DNA from: an uncultured Christensenellaceae bacterium
GTDB taxonomy: Bacteria > Bacillota > Clostridia > Christensenellales > Borkfalkiaceae
DNA: 64,000 nt
Reading direction: 5' to 3'
Assembly: GCA_910587005.1 (NCBI GenBank)
Contig: CAJULB010000003.1
Coordinates: 1 to 64,000, forward strand
The position numbers and the translations under genes are program-made. The notes below the pieces were generated by a model. The model did not search any database. It had not been told where the DNA came from and saw only the letters and a program-made list of their open reading frames with translations. This document shows, piece by piece, positions 57,544 to 64,000 of this stretch (positions are counted from its first letter, which is position 1; every line of letters starts with the position of its first letter).

Positions 57544-58143
57544 ATGCTTAAAATCACAAAAGCGGAATTTATAACAAGCGCGGCAAGCAAAGCGCAGTTT
57601 ATTCAAAGCGAAAAGCCGATAATCGCCGTTTGCGGAAAGTCCAACGTGGGCAAATCGAGCTTTATAAATATGCTTGCAAACCGCAAAAAGCTTGCAAAGG
57701 TTTCAAAAGAGCCGGGCAGAACGCGTCTTATCAACTATTTCGATTTCGGCGAATTTATTCTTGCCGATTTGCCGGGATACGGTTTTGCGCGCGTTTCAAG
57801 GGACGAAAAATTGAAATGGGCGCGCCTTTTGGACGATTTTTTTGCGAAAAAAGACAGAATAGCGCACGTATTTGCGCTTGCCGATATCCGCCACAACCCG
57901 ACCGCGGACGATATGCAGATGATAGAGTATCTGTATTATCACTTAGTGCCGTTTACCGTTATAGCAACCAAGGCGGACAAGCTTTCCAAAGCCGCCCAAA
58001 GCAAAAGCAAAACCAACATAGCCTCTTTTTATAAGTGCGGTGCGGACAATATAATAGCGACCTCAGCACAGACAAGGCAGGGGTATGAGGACGTGCTGTC
58101 CGCAATAGAAAAATTCATATCCGTTGCAGACGGTAACGGGTGA
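57544..58143 (+). CDS. engB: Ribosome biogenesis GTPase EngB (YsxC/YihA)
   Basis: A 199-residue GTPase needed for large ribosomal subunit assembly. G1 is CGKSNVGKSS, G3 is DLPGYGFA and G4 is TKADK; the G2 region is KEPGRTRLI. The length is normal. The 154-base gap after lon holds an unnamed repeat (CCTTATATAAACTTCGCATA at 57391) and the palindrome CGTGTACGTCATTGTACACG at 57434. Confidence 0.95.
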   Translation: MLKITKAEFITSAASKAQFIQSEKPIIAVCGKSNVGKSSFINMLANRKKLAKVSKEPGRTRLINYFDFGEFILADLPGYGFARVSRDEKLKWARLLDDFFAKKDRIAHVFALADIRHNPTADDMQMIEYLYYHLVPFTVIATKADKLSKAAQSKSKTNIASFYKCGADNIIATSAQTRQGYEDVLSAIEKFISVADGNG

Positions 58144-58250
58144 ATACATTTTTTAAAACGTGCATTGAACCGCATATATGCTTTGCTTTTGCACGTTTGC
58201 ATGTATAAAAGCGCAAATTTTCAGCCATACTTTTTTGCAAGGAGAAAAGT

Positions 58251-58505
58251 ATGGTCATAGCTAATATTATTTCGTATATTCTTGTACTGCTCGGCGCGGT
58301 GAACTGGGGACTTTACGGCATTTTCGACTTTAATCTGGTCAGCTGGATATTCGGCGGACCGCGTTCGGTCGGCGCCATAATCGTCTACGTAATTATCACG
58401 CTTGCGGCAATCTGGCTTATAATTTCGCCCATTTTAAGCGGAAACGGACTTCGCCTTAAAATGCGTGAAAAGGAAGAAAAGGTTTACGAAGCGGAAAACG
58501 CATAA
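58251..58505 (+). CDS. DUF378 family membrane protein (YuzA-like)
   Basis: An 84-residue membrane protein with two helices and the DUF378 signature LVLLGAVNWGLYGIFDFNLV. The second helix is VIVYVIITLAAIWLIIS. The charged C-terminus is cytosolic. The family is common in Bacillota and its function is unknown. AAGGAG precedes the start and a terminator follows. Confidence 0.85.
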   Translation: MVIANIISYILVLLGAVNWGLYGIFDFNLVSWIFGGPRSVGAIIVYVIITLAAIWLIISPILSGNGLRLKMREKEEKVYEAENA

Positions 58506-58507
58506 AT

Positions 58508-58544
58508 AAAAAACCGCGCGGACTGATTTGCCGCGCGGTTTTTT
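58508..58544 (+). terminator. Terminator after the DUF378 gene
   Basis: CCGCGCGG (58514-58521) pairs with CCGCGCGG (58531-58538), extended by A and T runs, and is followed by TTTTTT. Confidence 0.88.
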
Positions 58545-58622
58545 ATTTGAAAACAACGCTTGCAATATCCGCGGTAAAGTGTTAAAATTTACAGGTAAAA
58601 TATTTTAAGGTAAATTAACGCT

Positions 58623-59780
58623 ATGTCAAAATGGGTTACAGTATGGGGCAACGCAACGTCCGTTGCCGACCGACGTCCCGAAAATTATGCAAAAAACTTA
58701 ACTTTACGCTACCCCGTAAAGTGCGCCTTCGGCGGAAACTGCGTCCGTCTGCACTTTTCCAATTTTTGCGGAACCGAGCCCGTCACATTATCGCAGGTGA
58801 CGGTTGCCCCCGCCATATCCGACAGGGAAATTAATTTAAAGGACGCGGCGCTTGTCACTTTCGGCGGCAGTGAAAGCGTTACAATAGGCGCGGGGGAAGA
58901 GGTCTTTTCAGATGAAATTTCTTTCCGCGTAAAGCCCCTCGGCAGTGTTTCGGTTAGCATATATTTAAATGATTTCACACTTATGCGCTCCGCCGTGGTT
59001 ATTACGGGCCCGCTTTCAAAGGGCTTTTATTCCGTCGGCAACCAAACGCTGAGTTCGGTGCTTCCGCTTGAACAAACGCGCACCACGCAAACCTATTATT
59101 TTTTTACGGGGCTGGATATTTTAACCGACGATAATAACCGCGCGGTGATTTTGTACGGCGATTCCATAACCGCGCAAAGCTGGGCGGACTATCTTGCTTT
59201 GAAGTGTATGGACGACCCTTACAATCAGACTTCAATCGTACGCAGAGCTGCAAGCGGAACGCGTATTTTGCGCGAGTACAGCTGTCTTACATACGAAAGC
59301 TACGGTCTGTGCGGTAAAAACCGTTTCGAGCGCGAAATTTCCACGGTCAGCGGAGCGGATACGGTAATTATTCAGCAGGGCATTAACGATATTATCCACC
59401 CTGTCGGCACGGATATAAACCCTTTCCGTCCTATGTCCGACCTTCCTACCGTCGAGGAGCTTGAACAGGGCTTTAACTACTATATACAAACCGCTGAAAA
59501 GCATAATTTAAAGGTTTTTGCGGGCACCCTTCTGCCTATATTCGGCTGGCGCACTTACGCGCCCTTCCGCGAGGATATGAAGAACGCTTTCAACGACTGG
59601 CTCCGCAAAAAATGCGGCGCGGACGGGTGTATTGATTTCGATAAAGCGCTGCGCTCGAATAAAAACCGCGCGGCTTTTGCCGACAAATTCGACAGCGGCG
59701 ACCATCTGCACCCATCCGAAGAAGCCTATAAAGTTATGGCTCAGCTGGCTTTCGAAAATATAACTAAGCTGTCATTCTGA
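58623..59780 (+). CDS. SGNH/GDSL-family hydrolase
   Basis: A 385-residue protein. Block I of the family is VILYGDSITAQSWAD, with the nucleophilic Ser. Block III has IIQQGINDIIHP (the Asn of the oxyanion hole), and block V the catalytic pair in DSGDHLHPSEEAYKVMA. The first 150 residues form a strand-rich N-terminal domain. There is no signal peptide, so it should act inside the cell. Esterases of this group remove acyl or acetyl groups from sugars or lipids; the substrate is unknown. Confidence 0.87.
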   Translation: MSKWVTVWGNATSVADRRPENYAKNLTLRYPVKCAFGGNCVRLHFSNFCGTEPVTLSQVTVAPAISDREINLKDAALVTFGGSESVTIGAGEEVFSDEISFRVKPLGSVSVSIYLNDFTLMRSAVVITGPLSKGFYSVGNQTLSSVLPLEQTRTTQTYYFFTGLDILTDDNNRAVILYGDSITAQSWADYLALKCMDDPYNQTSIVRRAASGTRILREYSCLTYESYGLCGKNRFEREISTVSGADTVIIQQGINDIIHPVGTDINPFRPMSDLPTVEELEQGFNYYIQTAEKHNLKVFAGTLLPIFGWRTYAPFREDMKNAFNDWLRKKCGADGCIDFDKALRSNKNRAAFADKFDSGDHLHPSEEAYKVMAQLAFENITKLSF

Positions 59781-59860
59781 ACGTAGTGCGTAATGTTGAA
59801 ATGCTGTCATGCTGAGCCTTGGCGAAGCATCTCAAAGTAGTTTACAACGTTTATTAAGGC
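59777..59860. repeat. Dispersed repeats after the SGNH hydrolase
   Basis: CTGTCATTCTGAACGTAGTG is followed by CTGTCATGCTGAGCCTTGGC, then GAAGCATCTCAAAGTAG and TTTACAACG. The first unit begins within the stop codon region of the hydrolase gene. Confidence 0.75.
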
Positions 59861-59936
59861 TAAAATACAAAACATATTGCAATTCGGCGCAATCGGTGCT
59901 ACAATACATAAAATACAATAATTTAAGGATATAAGT

Positions 59937-60908
59937 ATGCAGGATATTTTTTACAAGTCAAAGGACGGTAAAAACACGATACACGCGTGCCTGTGGCAGT
60001 GCGGGGGCAAGCCCAAAGCGGTTGTGCAGATTATTCACGGTATGTGCGAATACGCCGAAAGATACGCTCCGTTTGCCGAATTTTTAAATAAGCACGGCTA
60101 TATAGTGTGCGCGGACGACCACCTCGGTCACGGTAAATCGGCGCAAACAAAAGACGATTTGGGCTATTTCAACGACCAGCGCGACTATAATATCGTAGTT
60201 GAGGACATTCACGAATTAAAGCTCACCGTACAAAAACAGACGGGCGGTTTGCCGTGGTTTGTGCTCGGTCACAGTATGGGCTCGTTTTTCTGCCGTAAAT
60301 ATATTTCCGTGTACGGAAACGAGTTTAAAGGCGCGGTAATTATGGGCACGGGATTTAAAAGCAGGCTTACGCTCAATACGGCGCTTTCCGCAGTAAAGAC
60401 AAGCGCGCGCTCGCACGGCTGGCGGTTCAGAAGCCAAACCATAAAAAACCTTGCGTTCGGCTCGTACAACAAAAAATTCAAGCCCGCGCGCACGGGCAAC
60501 GACTGGCTTTCCAAAAATCCGCAGAACGTGGACAGCTACGAAGCCGACCCTCTGTGCGGTTTCGACTTCACAAATAACGGCTATTATATTCTGTTTTCGA
60601 TTATCAAGCAGGCTTGCTCGAAGCAGGTTATAAACGCGGTGCCCAAAGATTTGCCCGTGTATTTTGTCGCGGGCGCGCTCGACCCCGTAGGCGATTACGG
60701 CAACGGCGTTATCAAAGCCGCAAACAAATTCCACAAAGCGGGGATAAAAAGCGTTTCGTTAACCCTTTACGACGACTGCCGCCACGAAATTTTAAACGAC
60801 GACTGCAAAGAGCAGGTTGAAAGCGATATATTGAGCTTTTTTGAAAATATTTTGAACGGCGCAGAAACTTCCGCAACCGAAACTTCCGCAACCGAAGATA
60901 ATGATTGA
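59937..60908 (+). CDS. Alpha/beta hydrolase, monoacylglycerol lipase-like
   Basis: A 323-residue serine hydrolase of the S33/Hydrolase_4 group. The nucleophile elbow is LGHSMGSFFCRK, the oxyanion strand IIHGMCEYAERYAPFAEFL, and ADDHLGHGKSA is typical of monoglyceride lipases and lysophospholipases. The acid is in AGALDPVGDYG and the His in YDDCRHEILND. The C-terminus has a 15-base tandem duplication that gives ETSATETSAT. It overlaps the next hydrolase by eight bases. Confidence 0.88.
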   Translation: MQDIFYKSKDGKNTIHACLWQCGGKPKAVVQIIHGMCEYAERYAPFAEFLNKHGYIVCADDHLGHGKSAQTKDDLGYFNDQRDYNIVVEDIHELKLTVQKQTGGLPWFVLGHSMGSFFCRKYISVYGNEFKGAVIMGTGFKSRLTLNTALSAVKTSARSHGWRFRSQTIKNLAFGSYNKKFKPARTGNDWLSKNPQNVDSYEADPLCGFDFTNNGYYILFSIIKQACSKQVINAVPKDLPVYFVAGALDPVGDYGNGVIKAANKFHKAGIKSVSLTLYDDCRHEILNDDCKEQVESDILSFFENILNGAETSATETSATEDND

Positions 60909-61659
60909 GCGTTTCAAAATAACAATTCCGCCGTTGACGAAAGATAAAGAGCGCACGGCGTACGTCTATCTGCCCGCGGGCTACGGCGAAACCGACCGCC
61001 GTTATCCCGTAATGTATATGTTTGACGGGCACAACCTCTTTTCCGACGGGGAGGCAACCTACGGCAAAAGCTGGGGGCTTTCGAAGTTTCTTGACGAAAA
61101 CCGCGTTCCGCTTATTATCGCCGCGGTTGAGTGCAATCACGAAGGCAATTCCCGCCTTTCCGAGTATTCGCCCGTAGATTTTACGTTTAAAGACGGCGAA
61201 AAAATAAAGGGAAACGGCAAAAAATATATGGACTGGCTTGTCGGCAGCTTCAAGCCGTTCGTAGACGAAAATTGTTTAACCTTGCCCGACCGCGAACATA
61301 CGGCAATCGGCGGAAGCTCTATGGGCGGGCTTATGACGCTGTACGCGCTTTGCAGATACGGAAAATATTTTTCGAAAGGCGCGGCGCTTTCGCCAAGTCT
61401 TTGGATGGGCGGGGGCAGTACCGTTCAGCCCATACTCGAAAAGTCAAAATTTAATTTGCCCGCGTATATTTATATGGACTACGGCAGTAAGGAATTTGCC
61501 AACCATTCCGCACAGAAAACCGCGTTTTGTCAAGCCGTATCGACGCTTGTGCAAAAGGACGTAATTTTAACCGCGCGCATTGTTGACGGAGGCACGCATT
61601 GCGAGGCTTCGTGGGAAAGACAAATCCCGCACTTTTTAACCGCGCTAAACCTTATATGA
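60901..61659 (+). CDS. Esterase family protein (alpha/beta hydrolase)
   Basis: A 252-residue protein of the esterase D/IroE-like group. RRYPVMYMFDGHNLFSD opens the hydrolase core, IGGSSMGGLMTLYAL is the nucleophile elbow and VDGGTHCEASWERQIPHFL carries the His. Family members include ferri-siderophore esterases and feruloyl esterases. It is translationally coupled to the previous lipase-like gene (ATGATTGA overlap), so both enzymes probably process related esters. Confidence 0.87.
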   Translation: MIERFKITIPPLTKDKERTAYVYLPAGYGETDRRYPVMYMFDGHNLFSDGEATYGKSWGLSKFLDENRVPLIIAAVECNHEGNSRLSEYSPVDFTFKDGEKIKGNGKKYMDWLVGSFKPFVDENCLTLPDREHTAIGGSSMGGLMTLYALCRYGKYFSKGAALSPSLWMGGGSTVQPILEKSKFNLPAYIYMDYGSKEFANHSAQKTAFCQAVSTLVQKDVILTARIVDGGTHCEASWERQIPHFLTALNLI

Positions 61660-61674
61660 ACTTCGCATAACCGC

Positions 61675-61825
61675 ATTAACGCGCGTTATAAACCACAATC
61701 AGATGCTTCCGCAAGCGTCAGCATGACACGTTTCAACGTACGGCAAACGTCAGAATGACATTTTTCAACGTTTGGTTTACTGTCATTCTGAACGCAGTGA
61801 AGAATCTGATAGTTTCAACCGCACC
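61675..61825. repeat. Dispersed repeats before the ATP-grasp gene
   Basis: The gap contains CAGATGCTTCCGCAAGCGTC with AGCATGACACG, a degenerate GTCAGAATGACA unit, and TGTCATTCTGAACGCAGTGA with AGAATCTGATAG. The remaining bases are A/T rich. Confidence 0.8.
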
Positions 61826-61866
61826 CCCCCAAATATAAAAAAATTCTTTTAATAGAAGGCGAAAAT

Positions 61867-63057
61867 ATGAAAAATTTTATCTTCATTTCCCCGAATTTCC
61901 CGTCAAACTACTGGAAATTCTGCCGTGAGCTTCAAAACAACGGCGTGCGCGTGCTGGGCGTAGGCGACGAGCCCTACGACTGTCTTACCGCAGACCTCAA
62001 AGGCTCGCTTACAGAGTACTACAAGGTGTCCAACCTTGAAAACTACGACGAGGTTTTCCGCGCGGTTGCGTTTTTCACGTTCAAATACGGCAAAATCGAC
62101 TACATAGAAAGCAATAACGAATACTGGCTTGAACGCGACGCGCTTTTGCGTACGGAATTTAATATTTCCACGGGCTTCAAAAAGACGGACGTCAAAAAAA
62201 TCAAATTCAAGTCCGCAATGAAAACGTACTACAAAAAAGCGGGCGTAAAAACGGCGCGCCACTGCATAGCAAAATCGCTTGCCGTGTGCGAAAAATTCAT
62301 TAATCAGGTCGGCTATCCCGTAATAGTCAAGCCCGATAACGGCGTAGGCGCAAGCGATACGCACAAGCTTTGCGACGGCGAACAGCTTAAAGCGTTCTTC
62401 AAAAACAGGCCCAAAAAAGTCAGCTATATAATGGAGGAGTTTATTGACGCAGAGGTCAACTCCTACGACGCGATAATCGACAGCAAGGGCAACCCGATTT
62501 TCGAAACGGGCAACGTCACCCCCAAATCGCTTATGGACGTAGTCAACACCGGCGACAGCTGTTTATATTATATTGTCAATCAGCTTTCAGACGACGTGCG
62601 CAAGCTGGGCAGAAAAACGGTAAAGGCATTCAAGGTGAAAAGCCGTTTCGTGCATTTCGAGTTTTTCCGTCTTTTGTCCGACCAGCATATCGGCAAAAAG
62701 GGCGAGGTTGTCGCGCTTGAAGTGAATATGCGCCCCGCGGGCGGAATTACCCCGGATATGATGAACTACGCAAACAGCACAAACGTGTTTAAAATCTGGG
62801 CGGATATGATAGCTTACGACAGCTCGCTTGTGGCGGTTGGTGAAAAATACTTCTGCGCATTTGCGGGCAGGCGCGACGGCGTGGAGTACGCTTACAGCGA
62901 GCAGGATATCGTAGACCGTTTCGGCGCGAATATAAAAATCATACAGCGCGTGCCCGACGTGCTTGCGGGCACAATGGGCAATATAATGTATATAGCCAAC
63001 TTTACAACCAAGAAAGAGCTTGACGAGTTCTATTCGGAAGTAACGCAAATCAGATAA
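61867..63057 (+). CDS. ATP-grasp domain protein
   Basis: A 396-residue protein. The N-terminal domain (FIFISPNFPSNYWKFCRELQ) is followed by an ATP-grasp fold: INQVGYPVIVKPDNGVGASD (first Lys), YIMEEFIDAEVNSYDAIIDS (Glu and the large loop), and EVNMRPAGGITPDMMNYANS (metal-binding Glu and Asn). Such enzymes activate a carboxylate with ATP and join it to an amine or thiol. The relatives are BtrJ-like and carbamoyl-phosphate-synthase-like ligases. The substrate is unknown. GAAGGCG lies before the ATG. Confidence 0.85.
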   Translation: MKNFIFISPNFPSNYWKFCRELQNNGVRVLGVGDEPYDCLTADLKGSLTEYYKVSNLENYDEVFRAVAFFTFKYGKIDYIESNNEYWLERDALLRTEFNISTGFKKTDVKKIKFKSAMKTYYKKAGVKTARHCIAKSLAVCEKFINQVGYPVIVKPDNGVGASDTHKLCDGEQLKAFFKNRPKKVSYIMEEFIDAEVNSYDAIIDSKGNPIFETGNVTPKSLMDVVNTGDSCLYYIVNQLSDDVRKLGRKTVKAFKVKSRFVHFEFFRLLSDQHIGKKGEVVALEVNMRPAGGITPDMMNYANSTNVFKIWADMIAYDSSLVAVGEKYFCAFAGRRDGVEYAYSEQDIVDRFGANIKIIQRVPDVLAGTMGNIMYIANFTTKKELDEFYSEVTQIR

Positions 63058-63067
63058 TATAAAGAAC

Positions 63068-63107
63068 GCCCCTCGGCGCGCATTTTTCGCGCCGAGGGGC
63101 TAATTTT
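63068..63107 (+). terminator. Terminator after the ATP-grasp gene
   Basis: GCCCCTCGGCGCG (63068-63080) pairs with CGCGCCGAGGGGC (63088-63100) and is followed by TAATTTTTTG. Confidence 0.9.
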
Positions 63108-63111
63108 TTGC

Positions 63112-63320
63112 CGTGTCATGCTGACGCTTGCGGAAGCATCTGATAGTCATATGCGCAAACCAATCCCGTCATTTCGACCGAGCGGGTATTACCATTACCG
63201 TCATTTCGACCGAGCGAAAGCGAGCGGAGAAATCCCAAAGTCCTATGCGCTTACACGGGGGGATTTCTCGACTACGCTCGAAATGACAGTAGAGCAAACG
63301 CTCAGAATGACAGTAATTCA
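63112..63320. repeat. Dispersed repeat cluster
   Basis: GTGTCATGCTGACGCTTGCG with GAAGCATCTGATAGTC, two copies of GTCATTTCGACCGAGCG, GCGGAGAAATCCCAAAG, GGGGGGATTTCTCGACTACG and CTCGAAATGACAGTAG, then CTCAGAATGACAGTAATTC. The 410-base gap between the ATP-grasp gene and the next gene holds nothing else visible except A/T-rich sequence. Confidence 0.8.
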
Positions 63321-63467
63321 TACTCTTTGAATTACACATAAAAGACAGTTAAAACATTATAGTGGTATGTTTTTTAAAAAATATCCACACGTAATACGCG
63401 TAATTTAAGTAATTTATTTTTAAGTGTCGTAAAATATACTTAATAAATTTGCAGGCTGGTAATATAT

Positions 63468-63734
63468 ATGAGTAAATCGATTTTAGAACAAATCTATTAT
63501 AACCAAACAACGTTTTGCGATGACGCATTAACAAGCAAAGAGTATGTTGAGGAGTGCGATAAATATTTTGTAATTTATGATAAACTACTTAATAATCTTA
63601 CAGAAGAAAATAAAAAGCTGTTAATAGAATTAAACGATATATTTGACAATATAGAAGCTTTCGCTTGCACCGAAAAGTTTATTCAAGGCTTTAAAGCGGG
63701 GTTCAGATTTGCAGCTGAATTATTAAAAAACTGA
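63468..63734 (+). CDS. Small helical protein, DUF6809-like
   Basis: An 88-residue protein of helices and few motifs (NLTEENKKLLIELNDIFDN and FIQGFKAGFRFAAELLKN). The last segment, FxxGFKxGFRxAxEL, is shared by a small family of Firmicutes proteins seen in phages and mobile regions (DUF6809-type). No clear ribosome binding site is visible and the base composition is A/T-rich compared with the surroundings. The function is unknown. Confidence 0.65.
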   Translation: MSKSILEQIYYNQTTFCDDALTSKEYVEECDKYFVIYDKLLNNLTEENKKLLIELNDIFDNIEAFACTEKFIQGFKAGFRFAAELLKN

Positions 63735-63747
63735 AATATCCGCCTTA

Positions 63748-63832
63748 ATTGCCCCCTGCCGTTGGCGGGGGGGTAGGGGGGGTGGTATCAATACTTAACG
63801 GGCGCGGACAGCAAAAAGCTGTTCGCGCCCGT
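63748..63832. repeat. C/G-block repeat and GC-rich hairpin before spoIVA
   Basis: CCCCCTGCCGTTGGCGGGGG followed by GGTAGGGGGG is the same C/G block as at 14457 and 15951. It is followed by a 15-base stem ACGGGCGCGGACAGC / GCTGTTCGCGCCCGT (63798-63832, one G-T pair), probably a terminator. Confidence 0.7.
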
Positions 63833-63924
63833 GTCAATAAATAAAAAAAATCACTGCGAAATTCGTCATAATTAAGCAAAACCGGTAATAAGTTATTATA
63901 CACATAGAATTTGCGGAGGCAGGT

Positions 63925-64000
63925 ATGCTTGATTATAACGTATACGAGGACATTGCAGGAAGAAGCGGCGGCGATATTTATATAGGAGTAGTAGGACCCG
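63925..64000 (+). CDS. spoIVA: Stage IV sporulation protein A (5' part only)
   Basis: The gene runs off the window; 25 residues are present. The start ATG follows GGAGG (63915-63919). The residues NVYEDIAGRSGGDIYIGVVG match the highly conserved N-terminus of SpoIVA (DIFKDIAERTGGDIYLGVVG in Bacillus and Clostridia). SpoIVA is an ATPase that polymerises on the forespore to form the base layer of the spore coat. It shows that this organism belongs to a spore-forming lineage. Confidence 0.9.
   Translation, partial: MLDYNVYEDIAGRSGGDIYIGVVGP

Noticed and set aside
63865..63905. Sigma-E promoter for spoIVA (GTCATAATT and TATACACAT)
   Set aside because: The elements are about 26 bases apart, too far for the 13-15 base spacing of sigma-E promoters.

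Overview
The window reads as a chromosome segment of an uncultured spore-forming Clostridia-type Bacillota. The evidence is the start of spoIVA at the right edge, a complete Rnf operon in the clostridial order C-D-G-E-A-B, RqcH, a YuzA-like DUF378 protein, strong AGGAGG ribosome binding sites, frequent TTG/GTG starts and CCA-encoding tRNAs. No 16S rRNA is present, so the lineage is inferred from gene content only.

Layout. Positions 1-470 hold four tRNA genes (Gln, His, Arg, Gly) on the minus strand with their promoter. Positions 520-1610 form a small module of two paralogous Cro/C1-type regulators divergent from an unknown gene, with three operator-like palindromes between them and near-identical hairpins at both ends. 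Positions 1634-4335 carry two secreted, membrane-anchored proteins of unknown role. Positions 4398-12083 are a compact phage-type head and DNA-packaging cassette (large terminase, portal, scaffold-like, capsid, connector, gp10-like protein) with no recognisable tail, lysis, replication or integration genes, ended by a very strong terminator. Positions 12198-18856 are housekeeping genes (rRNA methyltransferase, pseudouridine synthase, phosphoglycerate mutase, ung, mtnN, sfp-like, fruK-like).

At 19047-19436 lies a tmRNA gene with an unusually long predicted tag. It is followed by the scar of an integrated element (a serine recombinase fragment abutting a DUF2461 fragment), then a gene for a 1842-residue lipoprotein with nine Ig-like repeats. 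Positions 25915-35612 hold a decayed flavin reductase, a GIY-YIG gene embedded in dispersed repeats, a LOG protein, a LMW phosphatase, DegV, a regulator, gltX and an ABC transporter.

Positions 35837-44804 form a redox region: a lipoprotein with a flavinylation-like motif, ApbE, a NusG-II protein, the Rnf operon and a Gx-type transporter. ApbE would flavinylate RnfG and perhaps the lipoprotein. Positions 44986-49171 hold an M18 aminopeptidase and several membrane-anchored unknowns.

Positions 49370-58143 are a protein-quality-control block: rqcH, tig, clpP, clpX, lon and engB. With ssrA in the same window, two ribosome-rescue routes and the proteases expected to clear their products sit within about 40 kb. 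The right end has hydrolases, an ATP-grasp protein, a small unknown and spoIVA.

Dispersed imperfect repeats related to TGTCATTCTGAACGCAGTGA occupy most intergenic gaps. Several genes have a good sigma-A promoter so close to the start codon that leaderless transcripts are predicted.
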